Source: an uncultured Eubacteriales bacterium (GTDB taxonomy: Bacteria > Bacillota > Clostridia > Christensenellales > Aristaeellaceae). Taken from it: DNA of 31,892 nucleotides. The stretch is from assembly GCA_900542395.1 (NCBI GenBank), contig UQNM01000024.1, forward strand, positions 1 through 31,892, read 5' to 3'. The notes beneath the pieces are model-generated. The model was not told the origin of the DNA. It saw only the letters and a program-made list of their open reading frames with translations, and made no database searches. The position numbers were made by a program, and so were the translations under genes. Of this stretch, positions 22,510 to 29,956 are shown one piece after another; the stretch's first letter is position 1, and the number at the start of each line of letters is the position of its first letter.

Positions 22510-23307
22510 ATGATAAAACTCATTGCCTGCGATATGGACGGCACCCTGCTGGACAGCGCCAAGCGCCTGCCCGCCGAGCTGCCCGAGGTCATCGCCAAGC
22601 TGAAGGAAAAGGGCGTGCTCTTCTGCGTCGCCAGCGGGCGGCAATACGCCTCCCTGCGCCGCGATTTCGACGCATACGCCGACGATATGCTCTTTATCTG
22701 CGAAAACGGCGCGCTGGTCATGCAGCGCGACCAGCGCGTGCTCATCGACCCCATCGACCCGAGCTTTATTTCGGGCGTCGTGACAGCGGCGAAATCGCTT
22801 GAGGGCGTTTATCCCGTCGTCTGCCGCGCGGGCGTGGCGCTGATTGAAAAGACCGCGTCGGATGAATTCATCCGCAGCACGCGCATGTACTACCCCAGCG
22901 TCGAGGTCGTGGCGGATCTGACCGCGCTGGGCCGCCTGCCGGACGTCTGCAAGGTCGCCTTTTACGACGAGGGCGACGCACAGACGCACGAGCTGCCCGC
23001 GCTGCGGGCGAAACTGGAAGGGCCGCTGTCGATCACCCTCTCCGGCGAGCACTGGGTCGATGTGATGAAACCCGGCGTGAACAAGGGCTGCGCGATGCGC
23101 GGCATCCAGCAGAAGCTGGGCATTTCGGCCGCCGAGTGCATGGCCTTCGGCGACTATCTCAACGACTGCGAGCTTTTGCAGGCCGTCGGCGAGAGCTACG
23201 CCATGGAAAACGCGCATCCGGCGCTCAAGGCGCTGGCGCGTCACATCGCTCCGAGCAACGACGAAAACGGCGTGATGCGCGTGGTGCGCGCCGCGCTGGG
23301 GCTGTGA
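22510..23307 (+). CDS. Cof-type HAD-family phosphatase
   Basis: A 265-aa cytoplasmic hydrolase of the HAD superfamily, Cof/IIB cap subfamily. Motif I is ACDMDGTLLD with Asp8 (nucleophile) and Asp10; motif II is the Ser in VASGR; motif III is the Lys in GVNKGCAM; and motif IV is AFGDYLNDCELL, with the acidic residues that bind magnesium. Such enzymes dephosphorylate sugar phosphates, pyridoxal phosphate or other small phosphates; the substrate here is unknown. AAAGGA lies seven bases before the ATG; the frame is open upstream into the GNAT gene, but no start there has a ribosome site. It is followed after 10 bp by the DUF6020-like gene, whose AGGAGG overlaps this gene's stop codon. Confidence 0.92.
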   Translation: MIKLIACDMDGTLLDSAKRLPAELPEVIAKLKEKGVLFCVASGRQYASLRRDFDAYADDMLFICENGALVMQRDQRVLIDPIDPSFISGVVTAAKSLEGVYPVVCRAGVALIEKTASDEFIRSTRMYYPSVEVVADLTALGRLPDVCKVAFYDEGDAQTHELPALRAKLEGPLSITLSGEHWVDVMKPGVNKGCAMRGIQQKLGISAAECMAFGDYLNDCELLQAVGESYAMENAHPALKALARHIAPSNDENGVMRVVRAALGL

Positions 23308-23317
23308 GGAGGCTGCC

Positions 23318-25096
23318 ATGACCATCACGCTGCCGCGCCTCCGCTTCCTCGCGCCGCTCTTCGCCGCCTCCGTTTTCTGCGCGTCAGCGCTGGGCGGTTA
23401 TTTTTCCTCCGGCAGCGCGGGCGCTTTAATCGCCTGCTTCCTGCTGTTCCTGCTGACGGCCGCCGTCCGCCCGACGCGCCGCGAATGGGGCATGGGCGCG
23501 ATTCCCGCCGCGCTGTTCGCCTTTTTCAGAACCATCGGCTATTCGTATGATACGACGGATTCCTCCGATCTGCTGCTCAAAAACGCCCAAACGATGCTCC
23601 GCGGCGCGGCGGCGATGGCGGCGCTGTTCGCGGCGGCGCTCTGCGCGGTCGTTTTGCTTTTCCGCCTGCTCGACGCGCTCCGCGCGCACGCGCAGGCCGG
23701 CGCGCCCGCGACGCAAAGGGAGAAGCGCCGGCTCTTCTGGCTCTGCGCGGGGCTGATCTTCGCCGGTTCCATCCCCTATCTGCTGCTCTACGCGCCAGGG
23801 CTGAATATCTACGACACGCACGACCAGATTTTGCAGTTTTTCGGCTTCCCCAGCTACATCGGCGACGGCAGCGCGCTCAGCGACCACCATCCCGTGTTTC
23901 TGACCCTCATCTATGGCGGATTTATGAAGCTGGGGCTGCTGCTGGGCGACGCAAACATCGGCCAGCTTCTCTACAGCCTGCTGAGCATGGCCGCGCTGGC
24001 CGCCTGCTGGGCATATGCGCTGGTCACGCTGCGGGAGGCGGGGCTGGCGCGCGGCGCGGTGATCGGGCTGGCGCTGTTTGTCGCGCTCTATCCCGTGCTG
24101 GCGCTGTATGCGTTCAACATGTGCAAGGATGTGAGCGTCGAACCGTTTGTGCTGCTCTACGGCACGATGATGTTCCGGCTCTATGCTTCGCGCGGGCGGG
24201 CGGCGCAAAGCGGCCGCTTCTGCGCGGGGCTGTTCGCCGTCGCGCTGATGATGATGCTCACCCGAAAACCCGCGATGTACGCGCTGTGCTTTGCGGCGCT
24301 GTTTCTGCTGCTCAGCTATCCCGGCGTTCGGGCGCGGCTGGCGGGCGCGCTGCTGGGCGCGGCGGCGGTCTTCGCCGTTTTGTATAACGGGCTGCTCCTG
24401 CCCGCGCTCGGCGTGATTCCGGGCGAGACGCGGGAGATGCTCTCCGTGCCGTTTCAGCAGACGGCGCGCTGTCTGCTCGCCTATCCCGACGACGTGACGG
24501 AATCGGAGCTGCGCGCCGTTTCGGCGGTGCTCGACGTGGAAAACGGCGTGCCGAATTACGATCCCCGGCTGGCCGACCCCGTGAAGGACACGAGCAGCCC
24601 CAATCTTTCCGGCAGGCTCGGCCCGTATATGCAGGCGTGGCTGAGCATGGGGATGCGCCACCCCGGCGTCTATCTGGACGCATGGCTGAACATGATCTAC
24701 GGCTATTTTTATCCGTCGGACAGCAACACCATCGTCTGCCTGACCCTCAATTCGCCGGATGCGGGCGGCGTTGCGCTGCGGCAAAACCCGGCGCTTTCCG
24801 ACGTGCGGCTGGAGCTGCACAACCGGATTTATTTCACGCTGCGGCGGATTCCGGGCGTCGGCTGGCTGTTTTACGTCGATTCCGTCGTCTGGGTCTTTCT
24901 GCTGCTGCTCGCGGCGCTGGTTCTGCGCGACGGGCTTCGCGCCGCCGTGCCATATATGTTCTTTTTCGGCACGCTGGGCATCTGCCTGCTCTCCCCCAAG
25001 AGCGGCGAAATCCGCTATCTGATGCCGATTCTCTACATCCTGCCCGTCATGCTGGGCGCGGCGCTGCTGTCCCCGCGCAAGGAGGAAAAGCCATGA
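23318..25096 (+). CDS. DUF6020-like polytopic membrane protein
   Basis: A 592-aa protein with roughly 12-14 hydrophobic segments. Recognisable DUF6020-type elements are FRTIGYSYDTTDSSDLLLKN (about 70-89), a lumenal or external GLNIYDTHDQILQFFGF, the SDHHPVFLTLIYGGFMKLG segment, and a Lys-Asp pair (MCKDVSVEP). The fold suggests a GT-C-like membrane transferase, with an Asp in the first external loop and His-His-Pro; this is inference from topology. The family name is from memory. The C-terminal PKSGEIRYLMPILYILPV is typical of membrane glycosyltransferases of the GT-C class. AGGAGG lies five bases before the ATG, and its stop overlaps the next start by 4 bp. It probably works with the three following genes on envelope glycans. 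Confidence 0.8.
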   Translation: MTITLPRLRFLAPLFAASVFCASALGGYFSSGSAGALIACFLLFLLTAAVRPTRREWGMGAIPAALFAFFRTIGYSYDTTDSSDLLLKNAQTMLRGAAAMAALFAAALCAVVLLFRLLDALRAHAQAGAPATQREKRRLFWLCAGLIFAGSIPYLLLYAPGLNIYDTHDQILQFFGFPSYIGDGSALSDHHPVFLTLIYGGFMKLGLLLGDANIGQLLYSLLSMAALAACWAYALVTLREAGLARGAVIGLALFVALYPVLALYAFNMCKDVSVEPFVLLYGTMMFRLYASRGRAAQSGRFCAGLFAVALMMMLTRKPAMYALCFAALFLLLSYPGVRARLAGALLGAAAVFAVLYNGLLLPALGVIPGETREMLSVPFQQTARCLLAYPDDVTESELRAVSAVLDVENGVPNYDPRLADPVKDTSSPNLSGRLGPYMQAWLSMGMRHPGVYLDAWLNMIYGYFYPSDSNTIVCLTLNSPDAGGVALRQNPALSDVRLELHNRIYFTLRRIPGVGWLFYVDSVVWVFLLLLAALVLRDGLRAAVPYMFFFGTLGICLLSPKSGEIRYLMPILYILPVMLGAALLSPRKEEKP

Positions 25097-26577
25097 AAAC
25101 CGAAAGGCGATCCGCCGACGTTCTGCTTTCCGCAGCGATGGCGCTTGTGTTCGGCCTGATTTTTTACACCTTCAACACGCCGCTCGGCCCGAGCATCGGC
25201 AGCGACAACGCGATGTATCTGACCCTCGGCACGGCGCTGGCCAAGGGCTACGCGCCGTACACGCAGATTTTTGACCACAAGGGGCCGATGCTTTACCTGC
25301 TCCAGATGCTGCCCCAGCTCTTTTCGGGCGGCTACAGCACGCTGGCCGTGTTCATCCAGCAGGTGATCGCGCTGTTCCTGTGCCTGCGGGTCGTCAGCCG
25401 CATCGCGCGGACGCTGGGCGCGTACAGCGGCGTGACGCAGCTCTTCTATCTGGCGCTGATCGGCTCGCTGGTCGGCGGCGGCAACCTGACGGAGGAATAC
25501 GCCAGCTTGCCGACGCTTTTGGGCGCGTATGCCGCGCTGCGCGTATTCCTCCAGCCGGATTGGACGAAGCGCCTGTTCGCGCCCGCGCTGCTGATGGGCG
25601 CCTGCACGATGGCGGCGTTTCTGCTGCGCGCCAACAACGCCCTGCCGCTGGCCGCGCTGACGCTGACGCTGGCGCTCTGCCTGCTGGCGAAAAAACAATT
25701 CGCGCCGCTCGGGCAATGCGCGGCGGGCTTTGCCGCGGGGCTGGCGCTCTGCGCCCTGCCCGTCGTGATCTGGCTGGCGGCGCGCGGCGCGCTCCGTGCC
25801 GCGTGGTACGGCGCCATCATCCACAACATGCGCTACGCCGAAACGGGCGGAACGGGGCGCGTCGCCATGCTGCTGCACAGCCGGTACGGGCTGGCGGCCA
25901 TGCTGATGGCGGCGCTTGCCTGTCTGGGCGCGCTGGCGCTGCGAAAAAAAAGCCCGATGCTGGCGCTGGGCATGGTCGCGGCGGCGGCGGCGGGCGCGCT
26001 GGCGGCCTTCCTTTCCCGCAAGTTTTACGATCACTACCTGATTCTCGGCGCGCCGATGGCGGTGCTGGGGATGGCGGCGGCGCTCGCCGCGATTCAAAAG
26101 CCGCGCGTGCGCGCTGTCAGCGCGATTGTGCTGACCTGCTGCTGCGCGCTCTGGCTGGGCATAAACGGCCATGCGGCGAACCGGACGCGCCTTTCCGAGC
26201 GCGCGGACTGGGCGCAGTTCACCGCCGACGCGCAGGCGCTGATGGCGCAGGTGCCGCAGGACGAGCGCGACCGCTTCATGGCCTACCGCGTCGAGCCGCG
26301 CTGGTATGTCGCGGCCGAGGCACTGCCGTGCATGCGCTTTTACTTCCTTCAGGAGGTGCTGGCGCAGGCCGACCCCGCGGTGATGGACGAAATCGTTCAG
26401 ACGTTTGAAACCGACCCGCCGCGCTGGCTGGTGATCTATTACAACCGCGCCTTTAACCCGCCCTACGACGCGCGCGTCGCGGCCATTTTTGAAACGAATT
26501 ACGAATTTGTGGATGCCGCCGGACAGTATCAGCTTCTCCGGCTGAAGGAGGGATTGCCTTGCGAACCAAACTCCTGA
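25093..26577 (+). CDS. GT-C-like membrane glycosyltransferase 1
   Basis: A 494-aa polytopic protein with about 11 membrane segments and a C-terminal soluble part of about 120 residues (from about 370). The first external loop contains GSDNAMYLTLGTALAKGYAP, then FDHKGPMLYLLQMLPQLF. The Asp and the Asp-His-Lys-Gly-Pro motif are typical of GT-C enzymes of the ArnT/PMT type that use polyprenyl-linked sugar donors. The C-terminal part has PPRWLVIYYNRAFNPPYD. The frame is open upstream, but GGAGG and the ATGA overlap with the previous gene fix the start at 25093. The donor and acceptor are unknown; a teichoic-acid or surface polysaccharide role is inferred from context. Confidence 0.83.
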   Translation: MKTERRSADVLLSAAMALVFGLIFYTFNTPLGPSIGSDNAMYLTLGTALAKGYAPYTQIFDHKGPMLYLLQMLPQLFSGGYSTLAVFIQQVIALFLCLRVVSRIARTLGAYSGVTQLFYLALIGSLVGGGNLTEEYASLPTLLGAYAALRVFLQPDWTKRLFAPALLMGACTMAAFLLRANNALPLAALTLTLALCLLAKKQFAPLGQCAAGFAAGLALCALPVVIWLAARGALRAAWYGAIIHNMRYAETGGTGRVAMLLHSRYGLAAMLMAALACLGALALRKKSPMLALGMVAAAAAGALAAFLSRKFYDHYLILGAPMAVLGMAAALAAIQKPRVRAVSAIVLTCCCALWLGINGHAANRTRLSERADWAQFTADAQALMAQVPQDERDRFMAYRVEPRWYVAAEALPCMRFYFLQEVLAQADPAVMDEIVQTFETDPPRWLVIYYNRAFNPPYDARVAAIFETNYEFVDAAGQYQLLRLKEGLPCEPNS

Positions 26578-28082
26578 GAAGCGGTTTGGGCTTTTTCGCT
26601 TTCGCTGCGGGAATCAGCCTGATCAACGTGCTGGTTTTCCCCTACGCGCGGGAAAACTACGGCTACGGCCTGATCGGCCTGTGGCTGGCTTACGCGGCAG
26701 CGCTGGCGCTGCTGATGCTGGCCGGGCGCGCCGTCGGCCGGATGAACGCGGACAGGGCGGAACGCGCCGCGCGGATACTCGCCCCGGCGTTCACCATGCT
26801 GCTGTTCGCCGTTCACCTGCTGATGGGCTATCTGCTGGAATACACGCCCAGCGGCGACAATTTCATGCTCTACAAGAGCTCGCAGATGCTGGCCACGGAC
26901 GGCAATTTTGATAACTACCCGTATTTTTACCTCTATCTGAGCCGCTTTTCCAACCAGTGGGGCTTCACGCTGATGCTGACGGCCTTTTACAAGCTGATCT
27001 TTGCCCTCGGCGTAACGCAGACATTCTACCCGCTGGTGCTGGTGCAGGCCGTGCTGTATGTCTTCAGCACACGCGCGACGCTGCGCATCGCCCGTCGCCT
27101 CTCCGGCGCGAAGGGCGAACTGATGACGCTGCTGATGCTGGCCTGCTGCCTGCCGATGTACGTCGCCGCCGCCGTGCTGTATACGGATACGTTCTCCGTG
27201 CCGTTCATCATGGTGGCGCTGGATCTGGCGCTTCGCATCAAAGATGCACAAAGCCGGGGGGCGCAGCTCGCGCTGTCCGCCGCCTGCGGCGCGGTGGTGC
27301 TGATCGGCTGCCAGATCAAAATGACGGTGCTCATCGCGCTGATGGCGGCCGTGATCGTCTGGCTGCTGGAGATGAAGCCGGGGCGCGCGATGCTCTGCAC
27401 GGCGCTCTGCGCGGCGATTGTCGGGGGCGGCACGGCGGCGGTTCAGCATGATATGAAAAACGAGGTGCTCGACCCGGAGATGGTCGCGCAGCACCACACG
27501 CCCGCGATTCACTGGGTGATGATGTCCATCCCCTCCGGCAACAACCCCTACGGCGGGTTTTCGGGCGATTACGCCATCACCTGGGGCATGATGGAGGAGG
27601 GCGCGACGCACGAGGAGGTCATGGCCTCCATCTACTCGCGCATGAAGGACAAAATCTACACCCTGCGCTACCCCAACCGGCTGATTTCCGCGGCGCTGCG
27701 CAAGGACAGCTCGTTCATGGGCGACGGCACATACGGCATGACCGAAATGCTGGACGACGGCCCCGTTCGGGAAAACGTCGTCTCCTCCTTCGTGCTGGAA
27801 GGGCGGAGCCGGTACCGCCTGCACATGACGCTCTGCACGGGCATCTGGCTCGCCCAGTTGACGCTGGCGCTGCTCGCCTGCGTTCGGGATATCCGCCGCT
27901 CCGATCCCGCCTCGGGCGCAAAGACCGGCAGCCTGCGGTACATGACGCTGTATGTCGCGTTCTTCGGCGCGGCGCTGTTCCTGATGCTCTGGGAGGCGCG
28001 CGGCCGGTATCTCTTCGGCTTTGTCACGGTGCTGCTGCTGCTCGCGGCGCACGGCGCGCTCCAGACAGAGGAGGGGATGTAA
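26559..28082 (+). CDS. GT-C-like membrane glycosyltransferase 2
   Basis: A 507-aa polytopic protein with about 12 membrane segments. The first external loop has TPSGDNFMLYKSSQML, with an Asp in the usual place of the GT-C catalytic base. A later VLYTDTFSVPF motif and a C-terminal LWEARGRYLFGF (Glu-x-Arg-x-Arg-Tyr) are shared with the next protein. The start is a TTG at 26559, inside the end of the previous gene (19-bp overlap), supported by AAGGAGGG six bases upstream. No ATG with a ribosome site lies near. The external region at about 290-400, rich in polar residues, is likely the acceptor-binding part. Substrates are unknown. Confidence 0.82.
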   Translation: MRTKLLRSGLGFFAFAAGISLINVLVFPYARENYGYGLIGLWLAYAAALALLMLAGRAVGRMNADRAERAARILAPAFTMLLFAVHLLMGYLLEYTPSGDNFMLYKSSQMLATDGNFDNYPYFYLYLSRFSNQWGFTLMLTAFYKLIFALGVTQTFYPLVLVQAVLYVFSTRATLRIARRLSGAKGELMTLLMLACCLPMYVAAAVLYTDTFSVPFIMVALDLALRIKDAQSRGAQLALSAACGAVVLIGCQIKMTVLIALMAAVIVWLLEMKPGRAMLCTALCAAIVGGGTAAVQHDMKNEVLDPEMVAQHHTPAIHWVMMSIPSGNNPYGGFSGDYAITWGMMEEGATHEEVMASIYSRMKDKIYTLRYPNRLISAALRKDSSFMGDGTYGMTEMLDDGPVRENVVSSFVLEGRSRYRLHMTLCTGIWLAQLTLALLACVRDIRRSDPASGAKTGSLRYMTLYVAFFGAALFLMLWEARGRYLFGFVTVLLLLAAHGALQTEEGM

Positions 28083-29597
28083 ATGCAAGGCGCTCAAACC
28101 TCGCCGCCCCGCGCGAAACGCGGCGTTCTCCGCGCGCTTCTTCTGATCGGCATGGGGCTGATGATCCCGTGCTATCTGTTCACCGTGGGCAACGTGGCGC
28201 TTTCCCCGTGGCCGCTCTATGAGCGAAACCGTCTGGCGCTGGCGATTCTGACGCCGCTGTGCCTCGCGCTGCTGCTCCTGCTTCGCCGCGCCGCCAAGGC
28301 GGCCTGCTTTGAGCGGCACGAGCGCGCGATGCTGCTCGGCTTCGCCGCGTTCTATTTCGCCGCGCAGATGCTTTCGGCCTTTGCGCTTCGCTTCACCCCG
28401 ATGACGGATCTGGAGCAATGCGTCTCGGCGGCGCGCCGCCTGCTGGCCGCGGATCAGCCCGGCCTCTCCGAGCGCTCGCTGATCTACCTCGGCCGCAATC
28501 CGCACAACATGGGCATCATCTATCTCTTCTGCGCCATCTTCCGCGCGGCCGATCTGCTGGGCGCGGATCAGCTTCTCTGCGCGGCGCTGGTTTGCAGCCT
28601 GCTGTTCACGGGCGGCCTGCTCTGCGCCGCGCGGCTTTGCAGGCGTTTGGGCGGCGCGCAGGCGCAGGCGCGGGCGCTGCTGCTGTTTGCCACCTGCCTG
28701 CCGTTTCTCTACTGCACCTCCGAGCTATACACCGATGTGTTCTCCCTCGCGTTTTCTCCGATGATCCTCCTCGCCTATTTCAAGGCGCGGGACGCGGAAA
28801 CCCTGCCGGCGCGGGCGGGTTACGCCCTGCTGTTCGCGCTGAGCGCGTTTTTCGGCGCGCAGCTCCGCTTCACCACGGTGATCGCGGCGATTGCCTGCCT
28901 GATTGCGGCGCTGTTTGAAAAGCGCGTGAAGCTGACGGCGATTCTGGCGGTGCCGCTGGCGCTGTGCTTCGCCCTCGGCGGCGCGGCGATACAGGCCGAA
29001 AACGAAAAGCATCTCGGCGCGGAGAACATCCGAAACAACAAGCTGCCCGTGCTGCATTTCGTCTTGATGGGTCTGCCGGTGCAGAGCGACGAGGGCTACG
29101 GCCAATACGGCGACGGCGGCTGGCTGATTTTCACCACCTCGTTTGACAGCCCGCAGGCGCGCGACGCGACGCTCCGGCAGAAATTCATAGATCGCGCCTA
29201 TACGCTGGCGCATCACCCGGATATGCTGCTCAGCTCCCTGAGCCGGAAAAACCTCTCCACCTTCGGCCGGGGCACGTTCGAGCTGAACGAAATCTTTGAG
29301 GCCGACGAGCATGAGCCGAACAACGCCCTCAAGCAGGTCGTATTCGCTCAGGGACGCTGGAACCGGGCGTACACGCATCTGGCGACGGCGCTGTTTTTGG
29401 CGCAGATGCTGCTGGCCTGCATGGCCTGTGCGCAGGCGGTGCACAGGCGCGACACGAGCGCCGCGCCGCTGTTTCTGACGCTGCTGGGCGCTTTTCTGTT
29501 CCTGTGCATCTGGGAAACACGGGCGCGCTACTTCTTCCAGTTTATGATGGTTCTGCTTTGTGCGGGCGCGATGTTCGCCCCCAAACGCGCCGACTGA
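28083..29597 (+). CDS. GT-C-like membrane glycosyltransferase 3 (paralogue of the previous gene)
   Basis: A 504-aa polytopic protein with about 12 membrane segments. It shares the order and many motifs of the preceding gene: FTPMTDLEQCV in the first loop, ELYTDVFSLAF, a late external block with RKNLSTFGRGTFELNEIF (compare RKDSSFMGDGTYGMTEML in the other), and a final WETRARYFFQF. It is therefore a diverged tandem duplicate. The ATG follows the previous TAA directly, with GAGGGG six bases upstream. It is the last gene of the operon; a long-looped terminator is 110 bp downstream, after the first DnaA-box cluster. The function is inferred to be transfer of a lipid-linked sugar to a surface polymer. 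Confidence 0.82.
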   Translation: MQGAQTSPPRAKRGVLRALLLIGMGLMIPCYLFTVGNVALSPWPLYERNRLALAILTPLCLALLLLLRRAAKAACFERHERAMLLGFAAFYFAAQMLSAFALRFTPMTDLEQCVSAARRLLAADQPGLSERSLIYLGRNPHNMGIIYLFCAIFRAADLLGADQLLCAALVCSLLFTGGLLCAARLCRRLGGAQAQARALLLFATCLPFLYCTSELYTDVFSLAFSPMILLAYFKARDAETLPARAGYALLFALSAFFGAQLRFTTVIAAIACLIAALFEKRVKLTAILAVPLALCFALGGAAIQAENEKHLGAENIRNNKLPVLHFVLMGLPVQSDEGYGQYGDGGWLIFTTSFDSPQARDATLRQKFIDRAYTLAHHPDMLLSSLSRKNLSTFGRGTFELNEIFEADEHEPNNALKQVVFAQGRWNRAYTHLATALFLAQMLLACMACAQAVHRRDTSAAPLFLTLLGAFLFLCIWETRARYFFQFMMVLLCAGAMFAPKRAD

Positions 29598-29624
29598 ATC
29601 TTTTAGGCGGCTCGATTTAGCCGC

Positions 29625-29677
29625 TTATCCACACCTTTTCCACAGTTATCCCCCTGTTATCGACAGGCTTATCCACA
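29625..29677 (+). other. DnaA-box cluster 1 (five phased boxes)
   Basis: Nine-base boxes in one orientation start at 29625 (TTATCCACA), 29636 (TTTTCCACA), 29646 (TTATCCCCC), 29657 (TTATCGACA) and 29669 (TTATCCACA). Starts are 11, 10, 11 and 12 bases apart, about one helical turn each. Two match the DnaA consensus exactly. Cooperative DnaA binding is the natural reading. No dnaA, dnaN, rpmH or rnpA gene is adjacent. Confidence 0.85.
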
Positions 29678-29707
29678 AAACCCGCCGAATCGTCTGATGT
29701 TTTCCCC

Positions 29708-29766
29708 GAAAAGCCCAAACGTGTCCCGCGCCCGCGCGATGGATAACGTCCGGGCTTTTCTTTTTT
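29708..29766 (+). terminator. Terminator of the GT-C operon
   Basis: GAAAAGCCC (29708-29716) pairs with GGGCTTTTC (29752-29760), with an inner ACGT/ACGT pair, followed by a run of T to 29766. The loop is long, about 25 bases. It sits between the two DnaA-box clusters. Confidence 0.7.
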
Positions 29767-29787
29767 GGGAGGCCGTCTGTGCGCGGT

Positions 29788-29851
29788 TTATGCACAGGCT
29801 TTCCACAGGTTTCCCCACATTATCCACAGTGTCGTCCACAAGTTATCCACA
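29788..29851 (+). other. DnaA-box cluster 2 (six phased boxes)
   Basis: Boxes start at 29788 (TTATGCACA), 29799 (CTTTCCACA), 29811 (TTCCCCACA), 29820 (TTATCCACA), 29832 (TCGTCCACA) and 29843 (TTATCCACA), all in the same orientation as cluster 1. Starts are 11, 12, 9, 12 and 11 bases apart. Two match consensus exactly. Cluster 1 ends 110 bases upstream. Confidence 0.83.
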
Positions 29852-29880
29852 CACCGTTCCGGCGGCCTTTGAAGGACATA

Positions 29881-29921
29881 CAAAAACGCCCGCGATCCGG
29901 CTTTTCACCGTCTCGCGGGCG
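29881..29921 (-). terminator. Terminator of the RNase J gene
   Basis: On the minus strand CGCCCGCGA (29921-29913) pairs with TCGCGGGCG (29895-29887), followed by TTTTTG. The loop is 17 bases. It lies 36 bases after the RNase J stop. Confidence 0.85.
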
Positions 29922-29956
29922 CTGCGTTTATTCAATCACGGTTTTTGAAGCCGCCG

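Noticed and set aside
26529..28505. An open frame of 658 codons antisense to the GT-C-like genes
   Set aside because: It is a shadow of GC-rich sense genes, rich in Arg/Gln/His with no domain pattern. Similar antisense frames opposite other genes were rejected for the same reason.
29625..29851. CRISPR array or iteron plasmid origin
   Set aside because: Repeats are 9-mers at about 11-bp spacing without spacers, and no rep or cas gene is nearby.
29697..29948. Possible small gene of 83 codons between the GT-C operon and RNase J
   Set aside because: It consists of terminator arms and DnaA boxes read in frame (LSTGFPTLSTVSST...), without a ribosome site.
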